From Galeruca laticollis (taxonomy: Eukaryota > Arthropoda > Insecta > Coleoptera > Chrysomelidae): 64,000 nt of DNA. Position 1 is the first letter of the stretch. Each line of letters opens with the position of its first letter. The translations under genes and the position numbers were made by a program. Under the pieces are notes generated by a model. It worked only from the letters and a program-made list of their open reading frames with translations. It searched no databases and was not told where the DNA came from. Shown piece by piece: positions 44,598 through 56,594 of the stretch. The stretch lies in assembly GCA_963921935.1 (NCBI GenBank), contig OY998180.1, positions 65,625,561 through 65,689,560 on the forward strand, read 5' to 3'.

Positions 44598-45257
44598 CAA
44601 AATATGTTCATCCAGAACTGGGTGTAGCAGTCAACAGTGGGGCTGGTGAGAAATCAAACAATTTTATTATTCATCAAGCTTTCAACCCTTGTTTGGGGTC
44701 TTCCTCAGGATACAAATATTATATATTTAAAAACAATACGTTACAAAACATAGTCGTACTTACTAAAATGGATTATCAGATCGACTATACCATAAAAGTT
44801 GGAAACAATAAAAACTCCATAAACAATATATACATTTAAAAAACATTTAAAAGTAACATAAAAACCGTTACAAACAATAACATTGTACTGATTTAGAAAT
44901 TATTATTGGATCAAACAAACAATGAATATTACATTTTAAGATGTTAGAAATTAACTGATAAAACTCCAAATGAAAACAAATGATAACAAATGGTAAAAGT
45001 GACAATTAGCATGGAACAACACGGTGAGCACGGAACAACACAAAATGGCCTTTAACTAATTAGTCGATCTGACAATCCATTTTACTAAGTACGACTATGT
45101 TTTGTAACGTATTGTTTCTAAATATATAATATTTGTAGTCATCCTGAGGAAGACCCCAAACAAGGGTTGGAAGCTTGATGAATAATAAAATTGTTTGATT
45201 TCTCACCAGCCCCACTGTTGACTGCTACACCCAGTTTTGGATGAACATATTTTGTTA
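44595..45257. repeat. Palindromic element 1 (two ~195-bp inverted arms, ~273-bp centre)
   Basis: Left arm 44595-44787 and right arm 45061-45257 are inverted copies. Shared strings include TAACAAAATATGTTCATCCA, CCCCACTGTTGACTGCTACA, CCCCAAACAAGGGTT and TAGTCGATCTGA. The left arm, read on the minus strand, contains CTGAGGA, then a GACCC..GGGTT stem, then GAAAGC, a hammerhead-like core as in Penelope-like element ends. In the right arm the GAAA is GGAA. (TA)n lies directly on the left and about 34 bp to the right. No coding is visible in the centre. Confidence 0.8.
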
Positions 45258-45285
45258 ATATTCATCCGTCAAACGTACCAATACT

Positions 45286-45290
<5 letters not shown>

Positions 45291-45370
<80 letters not shown>
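45291..45370. repeat. (TA)n microsatellite, left of the gypsy element
   Basis: About 80 bp of TA dinucleotides ending exactly at the LTR (TGTAATG at 45371). The right LTR of that element is followed by another (TA)n, so one tract was split by the insertion. Confidence 0.95.
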
Positions 45371-45373
<3 letters not shown>

Positions 45374-45869
45374 AATGGTTTTCTAATTTATTTAAACAGT
45401 AAACGGATGGAATAAACTTTAAACACACAGTATGGCTACTTACGAATTTATTTAAACACTACACTACTCACTAACACTTTATACAGACTTAACTAACTAT
45501 TCACTTAAATTTAATTTATATACACACAACCTCTATTATTAATTTATATGAACACTTTACTGTTCGCTATTTCAGTGTATTCTTGTTTATTTGTCGATAT
45601 CACTTCATCAACTAAACCGGAACTTCTCCGCTGGTCGGTCCTTTATATATATTAGTGATTGTTTTACTAGATAATTCTAGATTGCGGCTTACACGAAATC
45701 AATTGGCTCTCGCATTTTCTAGATAAGAGTGGTCACAAAAACCATGTCTAGATTAGATAGTCAGAATCGTAAACAATTCTAAGAAATCCCTGCGCATCCG
45801 CCATAATTTTAACTCTCATACATGGCTTAGAGAGAGTCAGGGACTATAATAGTGTGCTGTTTCGTAACA
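45371..45869 (-). repeat. 3' LTR of the gypsy element
   Basis: 499 bp, TG..CA bounded in the element's orientation, abutting (TA)n on its outer side. Matches 49078-49577 along its length with scattered changes and small indels. Confidence 0.9.
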
Positions 45870-45984
45870 TTACCCTCCCCTTGAACGGAAGTTCCTCCTG
45901 GAACTTTTGTGTAGCCGAGACTGGAAGTTTGAATCGGCAACTGGTCCCATTTCTACACTTTCCGATCTAATGAAAATAGCAGGG

Positions 45985-46440
45985 CACCGTCTTCATCGGA
46001 TACTGATAACGGGAGTTGTAACTGCAAATTAATATCTAGACACCGGTATCTCGAAAGATAATCTCTACCATGTTCCTGATAACTCGCCAATCCAACTGGT
46101 TACTCCCTATCTTAGGCATAGCCAGTTTCTTCACGCTGGATTCTAACACATGGTCTCGGAGGTTTTGAAGTGCTTTCCACACATCGCGGTAGGTAGATCT
46201 ATCTTCAAATTCATTTTAAAATACCACGTAGAAGACGTACCGCGAATTATGTTTCAGTTTCAGTGTCTTGCCAGGAGCTGGAATCTGGTCTTCAAGTTCT
46301 TCTAATTGCCCAAACTTCTTTCGAAATGCCAACCCTCGTGCGTTCTTGAGACGGGCGGGGATGTTGTATGCCAGTGAATAATCTTCCGGGAGAGTGAACA
46401 AATCTTGTCGTTGTTCGGAAGTGACTCAATATCTAGTTTA
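45985..46440 (-). pseudogene. Macro-domain (Poa1p/OARD1-like) reading frame carried by the gypsy element
   Basis: Downstream of integrase and before the 3' LTR, minus-strand peptides follow a small macro domain. A FTLPEDYSLAYNIPARLKNA segment (46401 onward) corresponds to the GDLFxxPxxxSLAHCVSxDL start of Poa1p/OARD1-type macro domains. A RGLAFRKKFGQLEELE block matches the GIAxxFKKKFG region, SRYVFYVV the central strand, and SVKKLAMPKIGSNQLDWRVI the KKLAMPRIGCGLDGLxW loop, followed by a helix and an ILIC strand. Such domains bind or hydrolyse ADP-ribose derivatives. As read, stops at about 46219 and 46039 and a frame change near 46400 disable it, and the nucleotide-binding glycines of the second loop are partly lost. 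Its function in the element is unknown. Confidence 0.7.
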
Positions 46441-46449
46441 CCCGGTACC

Positions 46450-47693
46450 TCAATACGCGCCCATAAATTCATCGAAGGTAGAATAAGACACATCTCGAAT
46501 ATAGTTTACTCCTTTCTCTAGGTCATAGTCTCCTTCGAATGGCGCTAGTCGGTTTTGGTGAACTACTTTTGGTTTTCCATTGGGGATCTTGCTTAAGCGA
46601 TATATAACATCATTGATCCTTTTCTTGATTAAGTTTGGACCTTCCCAAGATTTTTGTAATTTTGGAGGAAATCCTTTTCTCCTCGTTGGGTAGTGTAACC
46701 ATACTTTGTCCACTTCTTTAACACCGCCTAGTGTGGCCTGCGTGTCGTAACGACTTTTCATTCTATCGCTGGCAACTTGAAAATTTGTTCGAACTAAATC
46801 ATGAATATCGTCCAGTCTTCTTCCCAATTGTACCTCGTAGTGTTCTCCTGCTACATCCTCTCCAGGTGGACAGCCAAATTCCAGGTCACTAGGAAGCCTC
46901 ATTTCACGTCCAAATAGGATTTTCGGAGGTGTTTCACCCGTGGACTCATTGACGGCAGATCGAGAAGCCAAGCAAATAGGGAAATATACTGGTACCAATC
47001 TCTGTGATGGCTGGAAACTACTTTGGACAGGTATTTTCCAATAGCCCTATTTATTCTCTCGACCATTCGATCTGACTGTAGATGTAAAGCAGTAGTTCTG
47101 GTCTTCTTCATTCCCATCTTCTCGCAAATCTCCTGGGATAGATGGCTTTCGAAATTTCTTCCCTGGTCGCTGTGGACTTCCAAGGGCACTCCATATCGGC
47201 TGATAAATTCTTTCACCAATACATCCGCGACAGTTGTGGCCTCATAGTTCGGGATCGCATAAATTTCCACCCACTTTTCGAAATAATCCATTACAACCAG
47301 TATGTATTTGCTACCATTTTCTGTCGTCGGAAATGGTTGGGCGATATCTAAAGCAATCCTTTCGATAGGGCTTCCAACATTATACCGTTTCATAGGTGCC
47401 TTTCTCTTGCGATGTGGTCCATTACTCGTAGCACAAGTCGTACCTTTCTTACACCAGTCCTTCACATCGTCGGAGCTGTTCATCCAATAAAATCTTTCAT
47501 GGACTCGCTGAAGGGATTTCCTCACTCCCAGATGACCTCCCGATGGACTGTCGTGTAACTTCTCCAGAACCTCAGCTACCCTCGTTCTAGGAATAACTAG
47601 CTGTCTCCTCATCTTGGAACCATCATCGTTTTCAAGGACTCTTTTCAACAGCCCTTCTTCCAGGACAAGGGAGTCCCTCTGAGCCCAATACAC
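46450..47693 (-). pseudogene. pol: gypsy integrase, frame-broken near the end of the core
   Basis: The frame 47693-46899 holds the HHCC module (HDSPSGGHLGVRKSL, then WCKKGTTCATSNGPH) and the catalytic core: IALDIAQPFP (first Asp), VHSDQGRNFES (second Asp) and RMVERINRAIGKYL (Glu). All three catalytic residues are present. A frameshift near 46990 moves the reading to 46998-46450, which contains the C-terminal region with ETPPKILFGREMRLPSDLE and an HLHYPTRRKG-like SH3-type strand, then KVVHQNRLAPFEG. This ending is typical of the insect K02A2.6-like gypsy polyproteins. It is followed at once by the macro-domain region. Confidence 0.88.
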
Positions 47694-47699
47694 CTTTAG

Positions 47700-48290
47700 T
47701 TTCGGTGAAAATCTTCACACTTCTTGCCAGGTAGGTCACCGATTTCCTTTCTTCCACTGCTGAATCTTCTTTAGGCAAGAATCATTCTCCTGATCTTCTC
47801 TGATCCTGGTGGGTGACCATTCTTCATTGACTACTGTAGTTCTTGAAACTGCAGCTTCCCTAGATTCAGCCTTGATTCAGTGGAAGTAGTCTGTTGGGCA
47901 CGGCCGTCTGGACAGGGAGTCGGCATTTCGGCGACTCACACCAGCTCGATGTTCGATGTTGAAATCGTACTCTTGAAGTCGTTCAATCCATCTAGCGATC
48001 TGGCCCTCGGGATTATTGGACTGCATCAACCACTTGAGTGCTGCATGATCAGTCCGGAATTAAAGCTTCCTACCATAGACCATAGAGATACTGGTAAAAG
48101 TGTTTCACGGACTTCACTACCGCCAAAAGTTCTCTTCTTGTGACGCAGTAGTTTCGTTCTGGTTTGGAGAGGACTACTGAAATATCCCAGCACTGTTTCT
48201 TGCCCTCCTTGGATTTGTAAGAGCACTCCACCACTCCATCGGACCAATTATTCACTCTATCGGCTGCTTCAAATTGTTTCACATAATTGG
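47700..48290 (-). pseudogene. pol: gypsy RNase H C-terminal part and RH-IN linker, broken
   Basis: Two frames share the reading. One gives ETVLGYFSSPLQTRT and the other SVVLSKPERNYCVTRRELLA followed by VVKSVKHFYQYLYG, the second half of a gypsy RNase H. RTDHAALKWLMQ and GQIARWIERLQEYDFNIEH with NADSLSRRPC then lead into the integrase. The catalytic N-terminal part (TDAS box) and the whole RT are absent, consistent with an internal deletion just upstream. Confidence 0.75.
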
Positions 48291-48429
48291 TCTACTACAT
48301 TTTTCCATCGAACGTTGGGGCCTTGACTCAGTTAAAACTGCCAATGTCTCATAACTAAGGGTATATTTCTGTCTTGCAAGGTTTCGTTTGCTCGGTCTCC
48401 TTTTCTTCCGCTGGCGTGTCTTGAGTTCT

Positions 48430-49033
48430 TATATCTGTCATCTTTTTTCTAACTCCTTGATTTTCTCGTCCATCGTTTTGATCTTATTCTCATTCTTCCC
48501 GTCCATCGTAGTAATCTTATTCTCAATCTTCTCGTCCATCGTTGTGATCTTATTCTCAATCTTCTTGTCCATCGTTGACATTTTATTCTCGATTTCAGAT
48601 GCTGGAGACGAAATTTCATTTTCAACGTCAGCGGCAATGTTGTTTTTCATTAATAAGATATCAGCAGATATATCGTTCTTCAAAGCAGAAATATTGTCGT
48701 CAATATTAGCAGAAATATCAGCAGAAATGTCGTTCTTCATAGCAGAAATCTTCTCGTCCGTGTTAGCAGAAATGTCGTGTTTCATACCAGAAATCCTCTC
48801 ATCCATATTCTCTTCCATGGCAGAAATCTTCTCGTCCATCTTAGCAGAAATTGACGAGATTAAGGTGGAAGCTTCGTCTTTAAATAAAACTGATTCTGGT
48901 CAAAGTCGTCGTTTTCCAATGCCACTTCAAGTCTTTCTACTAATTCACTTTTATTACCGGACGTTTCCAACTCACGATCTTCCCATTCTGCTCCTAACTC
49001 GGTCACTTTCAAGTCACCTAGTCTCTTGGCCAT
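48430..49033 (-). pseudogene. gag: gypsy gag N-terminus: SAP-like domain plus long coiled coil
   Basis: ATG at 49033-49031 starts MAKRLGDLKVTELGAEWEDR followed by a TSGNKSELVERLEVAL segment. This is the LxxLKxxELxxxLxxRxLxxxGxKxxLxxRL pattern of a SAP (DNA/RNA-binding helix-extended-helix) domain, about residues 5-42. After a one-base frame change near 48870, the frame 48839-48438 gives 133 residues of near-perfect heptads with repeated EKISAM, DISADI and ENKITTMDEK units, a long coiled coil. A capsid region should follow but the sequence jumps to RNase H. SAP-plus-coil gag proteins occur in some insect gypsy families. Here it could mediate multimerisation or nucleic acid binding. Confidence 0.7.
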
Positions 49034-49058
49034 TTTTACGTGGCCATTTTTTTATATT

Positions 49059-49076
49059 ATCCCACTTCTGACACCA
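49059..49076 (-). promoter_or_regulatory. Primer-binding site candidate
   Basis: On the minus strand TGGTGTCAGAAGTGGGAT starts 1 base inside the 5' LTR end. Its position and its TGG start fit a tRNA 3' end primer site; the tRNA species was not determined here. Confidence 0.65.
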
Positions 49077-49077
49077 A

Positions 49078-49696
<619 letters not shown>

Positions 49697-49726
49697 AGTA
49701 ATCACGGCTGAACTATTAACAAACAA

Positions 49727-52180
49727 AATTGAAAATATCACGGGGATTGCAGCCTAAATAATATTTATATTCTTGTTATACAAAACCGAGCGCTTTCGAA
49801 AGACTATTTCTTTCTTTTTCAAGGTTGCATGTTAGAATTATAAGAAATCAAAGAAAACAGGATACATAGTAATCACATCCGACTTAAGTTAGAGCTAAAA
49901 TCAATGCCTCAACATTGAATTAAAATGCAATAAGACACCAAAAAATTGAAAAAGTGAACAAGTAAAAAATTTAAAAAATTGAAACATTGAAAAATTGACA
50001 AATTGCAAAATTGAGTTCAAATTAACAACATAAAATTAATACTTAGCTAAAATCCCTCCTGTAGGAAACACATTTTGGTTTTTTTAACTTCACCACTACT
50101 ACATTTTGACAGAGAATATTTAAAACTGATTCGGTTGTTTCAAGTGTATCTAGTTTTTGTATAGACAATATTTTTTTTTACTTTACCATACCTGCTTTCA
50201 GTCGTATTCTCTTCAAACGAGTTTGTTTCATTATATGTCAAACATACCAGGGTAGTTAGAAAATTGCAAAGTGTGATAACAAATGTTGCACCAAAACTAG
50301 CAATGAGATTAATATTTAAAATTTTGGATCTTGATGTCCAATTACTGTTAAAAATTTTTTCTTCTTGCAAAAAAAAAATCTTTTTCTTTCATATAACAGT
50401 TGCCTGCTGTTATCATTTGGTAGGTTATTTATAACAAGGAGTTGAATATGCTCAGAGCCACCAAACAGCATGAACTCTCACTTCATCCGTCCCGTGGCTG
50501 TGAACACATCCAGGCAGTCATCGCGTGTAAAAAAGCACAGGCTAAAAGAGGACAACACCAATAGGTGGTAAGTTTTATTATCACAAGAGGTTTTCCTACA
50601 GAAAAGAAAAAATTGATCAAAGTCCAGTCTCTCACCCTGGAATTTAAGATTCTGAAATTGCCAACTTCAGAGGCTGTCACCCTCTGAGTAGCAAGAGTTT
50701 TTTTTATATATTAAATTTTTTAATTTAATTATACAACAAACTTTAAAGAGGGAAATGGCAACCCCTACACCCTGTCAAGTTTGTCAGTCCCGACACACCT
50801 AACTATGAATAAAAAATTTGACATCGATGATATAAGTAAGATTTATACATATTTGTTACATTTTACAAATGTCAACCCAGCTAGCAGTGACGATTCTTCC
50901 CTTAGTTAGTTGCTGTGGGATGTCTGTGTGGAAATTGTGGCGTTTCTTTCACGGGCGTTGCACTATCAGCTAACTCCGCTATAAACATTTTTTCACACTA
51001 TAACATAATTCACAAAAAAGTAATAGTATAGCATGTTGAATCAAATAACACCAGGCATTGAGAGTACTTACTTAAACCAACAGCATTTCGGGGAGGTTGT
51101 GGTGAGTTCCTACCTCTGTCGGGACTGACAAACTTGACAGGGTGTAGGGCTTGCCATTTCCCTCTTTGAAGTTTGTTGTATTATTAAATTAAAGAATTTT
51201 AAATATAAAAAAAACTCTTGCTACTCAGAGGGTGATAGCCTCCGAAGTTGGCAATTTCAGAATCTTAAATTCCAAGGTGAGAGACTGGACTTTGATTAAT
51301 TTTTTCTTTTCTGTAGGGAAACCTCTTGTGATAATAAAACTTACCACCTATTGGTGTTGTCCTCTTTTAGCCTGTGCTTTTTTACACGCGATAACTGCCT
51401 GGATGTGTTCACAGCCACGGGACGGATGAAGTGAGAGTTCATGCTGTTTGGTGGCTCTGAGCATATTCAACTCCTTGTTATAAATAATCTACCAAATGAT
51501 AACAGCAGGCAACTGTTATATGAAAGAAAAAGAATTTTTTTTTGCAAGAAGAAAAATGTTTTAACAGTAATTGGACATCAAGATCCAAAATTTTCAATAT
51601 TAATCTCATTGCTAGTTTTGGTGCAACATTTGGTATCCCACTTTGCAATTTTCTAACTACCCTGGTATGTTTGACATATAATAAAACAAACTCGTTTGAA
51701 GAGAATACGACTGAAAGCAGGTATGGTAAAGTAAAAAACATTACTGTCTATCCAAAAACTAGATACACTTGAAACAACCGAATCAGTTTTAAATATTCTC
51801 TGTCAAAATGTAGTAGTGGTGAAGTTAAAAAAACCAAAATGTGTTTCCTTCAGGAGGGATTTTAGCTAAGTATTAATTTTATGTTGTTAATTTAAACTCA
51901 ATTTTGCAATTTGTCAATTTTTCAATGTTTCAATTTGTTCAATTTTTTACTTGTTCACTTTTTCAATCTTTTGGTTTCCTATTGCATTTTAATTCAATGT
52001 TGAGGCATTGATTTTAGCTCTAACTTAAGTCGGATGTGATTACTATGTATCCTGTTTTCTTTGATTTCTTATAATTCTAACACGCAACCAAAAAAAGAAA
52101 GAAATAGTCTTTCGAAAGCGCTCGGTTTTGTATAACAAGAATATAAATATTATTTAGGCTGCAATCCCCGTGATATTTTC

Positions 52181-52186
<6 letters not shown>
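49727..52186. repeat. Palindromic element 2: ~1.07-kb inverted arms around a 320-bp centre
   Basis: Left arm 49727-50795 and right arm 51116-52186 are near-identical inverted copies. For example AAAATTGAAAATATCACGGG starts the left arm and its complement ends the right arm, and GTCAGTCCCGACA and TGTCGGGACTGAC mark the inner edges. The centre is 50796-51115. Homologous short frames occur in both arms (for example 50140-50370 minus and 51542-51772 plus), with different small changes. Each arm has a GAAAG..CTTTC stem followed by GAAAGCGC, resembling the second half of a hammerhead core, near its outer end. (TA)n lies outside both arms. Confidence 0.9.

Positions 52187-52241
<55 letters not shown>
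52186..52241. repeat. (TA)n microsatellite between palindrome 2 and the Penelope-like element
   Basis: About 56 bp of TA dinucleotides shared as border by both elements. Confidence 0.95.
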
Positions 52242-52242
<1 letters not shown>

Positions 52243-52280
52243 CAGCAAATAAAAGTAAACTCTTTATAATATTTCCAAGC

Positions 52281-52308
52281 TTTCGGAAACGTTTATTTCC
52301 ATCATCAG
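52281..52308 (-). ncRNA. Hammerhead-ribozyme-like core of the Penelope-like element
   Basis: On the minus strand CTGATGA (52308-52302) is followed by a GGAAA..TTTCC stem-loop and GAAA (52284-52281), then GCTTGG. This CUGANGA - stem II - GAAA arrangement is the catalytic core of hammerhead ribozymes, which are known in Penelope-like element terminal repeats. Stem I closure and a cleavage triplet were not established, so self-cleavage is not shown. Confidence 0.65.
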
Positions 52309-53336
52309 GGAGCACTACAAAAGATAATAAAAACGTTACAACAACTTATGCGACCAACACCACAATCCGTCGAGCCAAAACAACCCCAACCAATCGCAAA
52401 ATCTTTCTCTCTCACAAAAAGCAGCGAAGTAGTCAAGAATGTTCCAACACAACAAAAAGCACTGATGGCGACACAAACATGAATTGTCAGTAAAGGTCAA
52501 ATTGTGACAAAATTTTACCCGACTATAATACTGAATAATCCTGTACGGAATTAATTATTTTTAATAACAAGACTAATACATTACATTGAAATATTTAGTC
52601 AGAGTTTTGAAAACTATTATTAATTATTCAGAAAAACTAGCTATTCAAGCACCACAAACTCTCATCTCTCACATACAAGAATGTATGTTACAGGAATCAA
52701 CCAGCTCAAAATATAATATATTTCATTTAATATATGTATGTGATAGAATTATTTATTTCCTTTTAAACATTATCAAACTTAACAAAAATCATTAAATTGG
52801 GTATTATGACACAACTCTAACCGTTCTATAACAAATTACATCTATTTTAGAAAATAGCATACTTATATTATGTTGAGATTAATAAAAATAGTTGTTATAA
52901 CGTTGTGACACAAAAAACATGACAAAGTCGAAGTTACTAAAAATAAATTGATATTACATTTTAAAATATTCTTTTCGTAAAATGAGACATTTCACACACA
53001 AACGGCAAATACATCTATCAAGTTATTATACGAAACTAGTTATAATTTTTTTGTTGATGGTAGGTACACATTCCAATACGACAAAAAACCACAACAGGTG
53101 GGGGAAAAAATTGAATATATTTATATAGATATTTTTATGATAAAATTGAAGAATTATGTAAATCCCGAATCATATTGAAATTTTGTTGTTTGTCAACAGA
53201 CAGTAAAAAAAAGTAAATTTCACTAAGATTTTTTATATCTGATTTTTTATTGATAGTATTTGGCTCCTGTGCGATAAAAGACATTTCCAAAAAGAGCCTC
53301 TCATGATAATTATTTTCCATTGTTAAAACCTTTACA

Positions 53337-54690
53337 TCAGAATAATTCATTCACATTCACATGTTCTGCCAGAGCACATCTCTCTGGATGCAGCCGAGTG
53401 TCAGACTTATGGGACGATATCCTTTGGGATACGGTCCTAGAAGTCTGGCCAATATATGTTTTATCACAATCACTACAAGGTATAGAGTAAACCACGTATG
53501 AGAGAGCTAAGGTTGGAGTCCTATCTTTCAATTTGCTAAAAACAGATTTAATTGTCAAAACTGTACTAAAAGCAATCTTAACGCTACTAAGTTGTTTAAA
53601 AATTCTACAAATGTTAGGGGAAACATCCCTTATGTAAGGTATGGAAACATAAAATGGATTATCCACTGCCACCACTCCAGCACTGGTTTGAACACTTTCA
53701 ACTTGATTGTTATTGTTAATATTGCTATCATTGATGGCTGACGTATTGAATAAAAATTTTCTCACTAAAGTCCTAGGATAAGAGTTATCAATGAAAAGTT
53801 GGAAGAGGTGTTTTAAGTTCTTATCATGGAATGAAGAGTCAGAAATGTTTAATACTCTACTCTTAATTTGTTTCACCAAATTAACCTTCATAGAGTGTTT
53901 ATGATAGGACCAGTAACTCATGTACCTCCCTGACGAGATTGGTTTTCGATACCAATCTATATACAACGTGTATTATCAATACGAATGAACTAAGTATCTA
54001 AAAAAGGTACAGAGGATTGGTCGTCCTCTACGTCAATGGTAAATTGGATATAGGGATCATAGCTGTTGAAAACAAATAGAATTTCATCAACCAAGTCTCT
54101 AGGTAAAGCAAAAATCATGTCATCGACATACTTTTTTACGAATAATAGGGTGAACGGTAAAACCGGGATTACAGTAATGACAAATAGGTGTTATTAAACA
54201 GGAAAGTTATTCATTCCATATGAGTGTTTTTGTCAATGCTACAATGACTGCTAATATCTCCCCACCTATTACTAATTGCTCTCAGTGCAGCGTCCAAATA
54301 CACGTTGCTAAAAAGAGACACAACATCCAAACTTGCTATTATGTAATTATCAGGAATATGTAATTTATTGAAGACATCAAATGAATCATTGATAAAATAA
54401 TCATTATCTGGATTGTAAGCTTTTGTCAAAATATCAGTTAAAAATGAAGATATAAGGTGTGCTGGAGCACCAATGCTAGCCACAATAGGACGTACCGATA
54501 GAGTTGGTTTATGTACCTTTGGTAATGCATAAAATTTAGGAGCAATGCCATTATAACACATCAATTTCTTCTTCACAGCTCCCTTCACCTGACCTTCATC
54601 CTATAACTTCTTTACTAGTTTGTTACAACCGTTTTGAATAGAATTAGTAGGATCTTTATCATGAATTTCGTAAGTAGTATTATGGTTAAG
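53337..54690 (-). pseudogene. Penelope-like reverse transcriptase with GIY-YIG endonuclease
   Basis: The RT part lies at 54588-54211 (open) with FYALPKVHKPTLSVRPIVAS and IIASLDVVSLFSNVYLDAAL (first catalytic Asp). The palm region around 54130-53970 is frame-broken, with a VDDMIFALP-like remnant. From 53966 the frame is open for 209 codons: CIDWYRKP-like thumb start, WSYHKHSMKVNLVKQIKSR, then a GIY-YIG nuclease VVYSIPCSDCDKTYIGQTSR with RISSHKSD. This nuclease, with its Cys-X2-Cys between the GIY and YIG halves, is typical of Penelope-like elements and would nick the target. Several stops and frame changes inactivate the copy. Confidence 0.88.
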
Positions 54691-54720
54691 CAGTTATAGT
54701 GACATGTAGGCGGATATAAC

Positions 54721-56352
54721 GATGGACAAAGTGTATGAAATATCAGAGTTCAAATATTTACACAACACAAGTGAGTTTATTCAACCTTTTCTATTTAAAT
54801 GAAATAGTTTCAAATACCTGTTCACTTTTTCTTCAGTTCACCTCATTCATTATTTTTTTAGATTACTTCTTGGGACACCACACAATTCGTCGTGTTTGGG
54901 CAAAAATCAACATTGATGTTATATTTCATCTACATCAATACATTTTAGATGAGATTCCACAGTCCAGCCCTTTCTGAAATGTATCGTGGAGATACCATTC
55001 ACACGATACAAAACTTTACTTGCTTATACAGATAAAATTTTACGGTTAGTATGCTATAATGTTTACCAATTTCTTGTTAAATCTATGTTTATCAGCTTGA
55101 TTTATAAATTTGTTTAGTTATATTTGAGAATAATGTATTTCTTTTATATTTACCACTCCAAAGGGCTGCTTGTCGAATAGTTTTTGAATTATCTTCTAAA
55201 AATTTTGCTTTTCACCCCATTCATTCTACCAAAAAAAATTCTACCTAGTGAATAGTGTACATTATCAACAACTTTTTCTATTCAATTTTTTTTGTTTTTA
55301 ATCCGCTTGCCGCTGATCAAAATATTTCAAATCTGATTCACTAATCAAAATTGGCTATAAAAATTCTTGTTGGCAAATCCCATCTCAAGTTTCAAATTGC
55401 TCATTTATCCTTCTAGGACATTCCGTTTAATATTTTAAATAATCAAATCTGATATATTGCTTATCACACATATCTATTCAGAATGACAATTCATTTCACA
55501 AACGTCATACATTTATAACCTTAATGTTATTATTATTTTGACTTTTTACCTTGACATATACTAAATAATTATCTAATGTTACCAGAGAATTCCTTTCAAT
55601 ACCTAATTGGTATATTGGAAAACAAATCATAATGTTTTGACTTTTACTGTGTGAGAAATAAATTGTTACATTTATACAAGGTAACGTTTAGAATGCTCTC
55701 TCTCAATGGCTAGAAATCATGTTATATGCAACATATGTGCATTTACAAGGTGTATTGAAAATTTCCTTAATGTTTCTTCGGTTTGATTCATGTTTATTTT
55801 CTCTCTTGAATGATGAGTGATATAGATTGTCCATATTTTTGATGATTTAAATAGTAATTTAAATTCTAAATTTTGTATTGATATATGGTGTGTAGTATTT
55901 CATTCCATATTATAGTATACAGAGTGTTGCAAGTTCCTTTCTATGTTAACATCCCCATAATTTTGCGTTGATCAAATTTTTATATAAGGAAAAATTTTAT
56001 GAACGCAAATTTTACTTCAAATAATATATTCTAACATTGTCTTTCAATTTAACTAATAATACATTTCTCTTTATTTCAGGTCGCTGTTACAAAGATGATT
56101 CTGGAATCCTGTGTTGCAGTATCCTCTCCAATCAATTTTCAATCTATTTAAAATACCATACGTAAATATACTAATTCTTAGTTTATTTCAAGTTACATGT
56201 TTCATCCAAAGGAATTAGTGAAAAAAAATCATGTTATAAATCCACTTCTGAAAATTCTTTAGTGTTCGTTACGCGTCTCATTACTTATACATTTCTCGGA
56301 GTCTCTTATTTCGGTACAGTTTATTGATAAATATTTCTTGTGTTACATCTTT
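54721..56352. other. Unassigned AT-rich sequence
   Basis: Over 1.6 kb without recognisable genes. One exon-like stretch starts after a T-rich AG at about 54862 (DYFLGHHTIRRVWAKINIDV and onward to a stop near 54977). It has no homology I recognise. Confidence 0.35.
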
Positions 56353-56594
56353 CTATAATACTGTCTTTAAGATATTTTGTATTTCTGATTCAACTTCTTT
56401 CCTATATTTATAAGGTATGATATATGTTCTTATTCTAAATGTTTCTATTCCCCTAACTTCTATCTTATGTACATAGTTATTTGCCATTCTCATTTCTTTT
56501 TTAATCAATCCTTCATATTTCATTATCAAATTCTTCACTTTCTCTTCATATTCCTTACTTCCACACACTAATTCCAATTCTTCCATAATTCCAC

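Larger units (their letters stand above)
52242..54720 (-). mobile_element. Penelope-like element, 5'-truncated, with hammerhead core at its 3' end
   Basis: The minus strand encodes a Penelope-type RT (about 54690-53970) and a C-terminal GIY-YIG nuclease (within 53966-53337), then about 1 kb of AT-rich 3' sequence. It ends in a hammerhead-like core and (TA)n at 52241. RT plus GIY-YIG in this order is diagnostic for Penelope-like elements. The N-terminal part of RT is missing, and the 5' border near 54690-54720 has no repeat. Confidence 0.9.
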
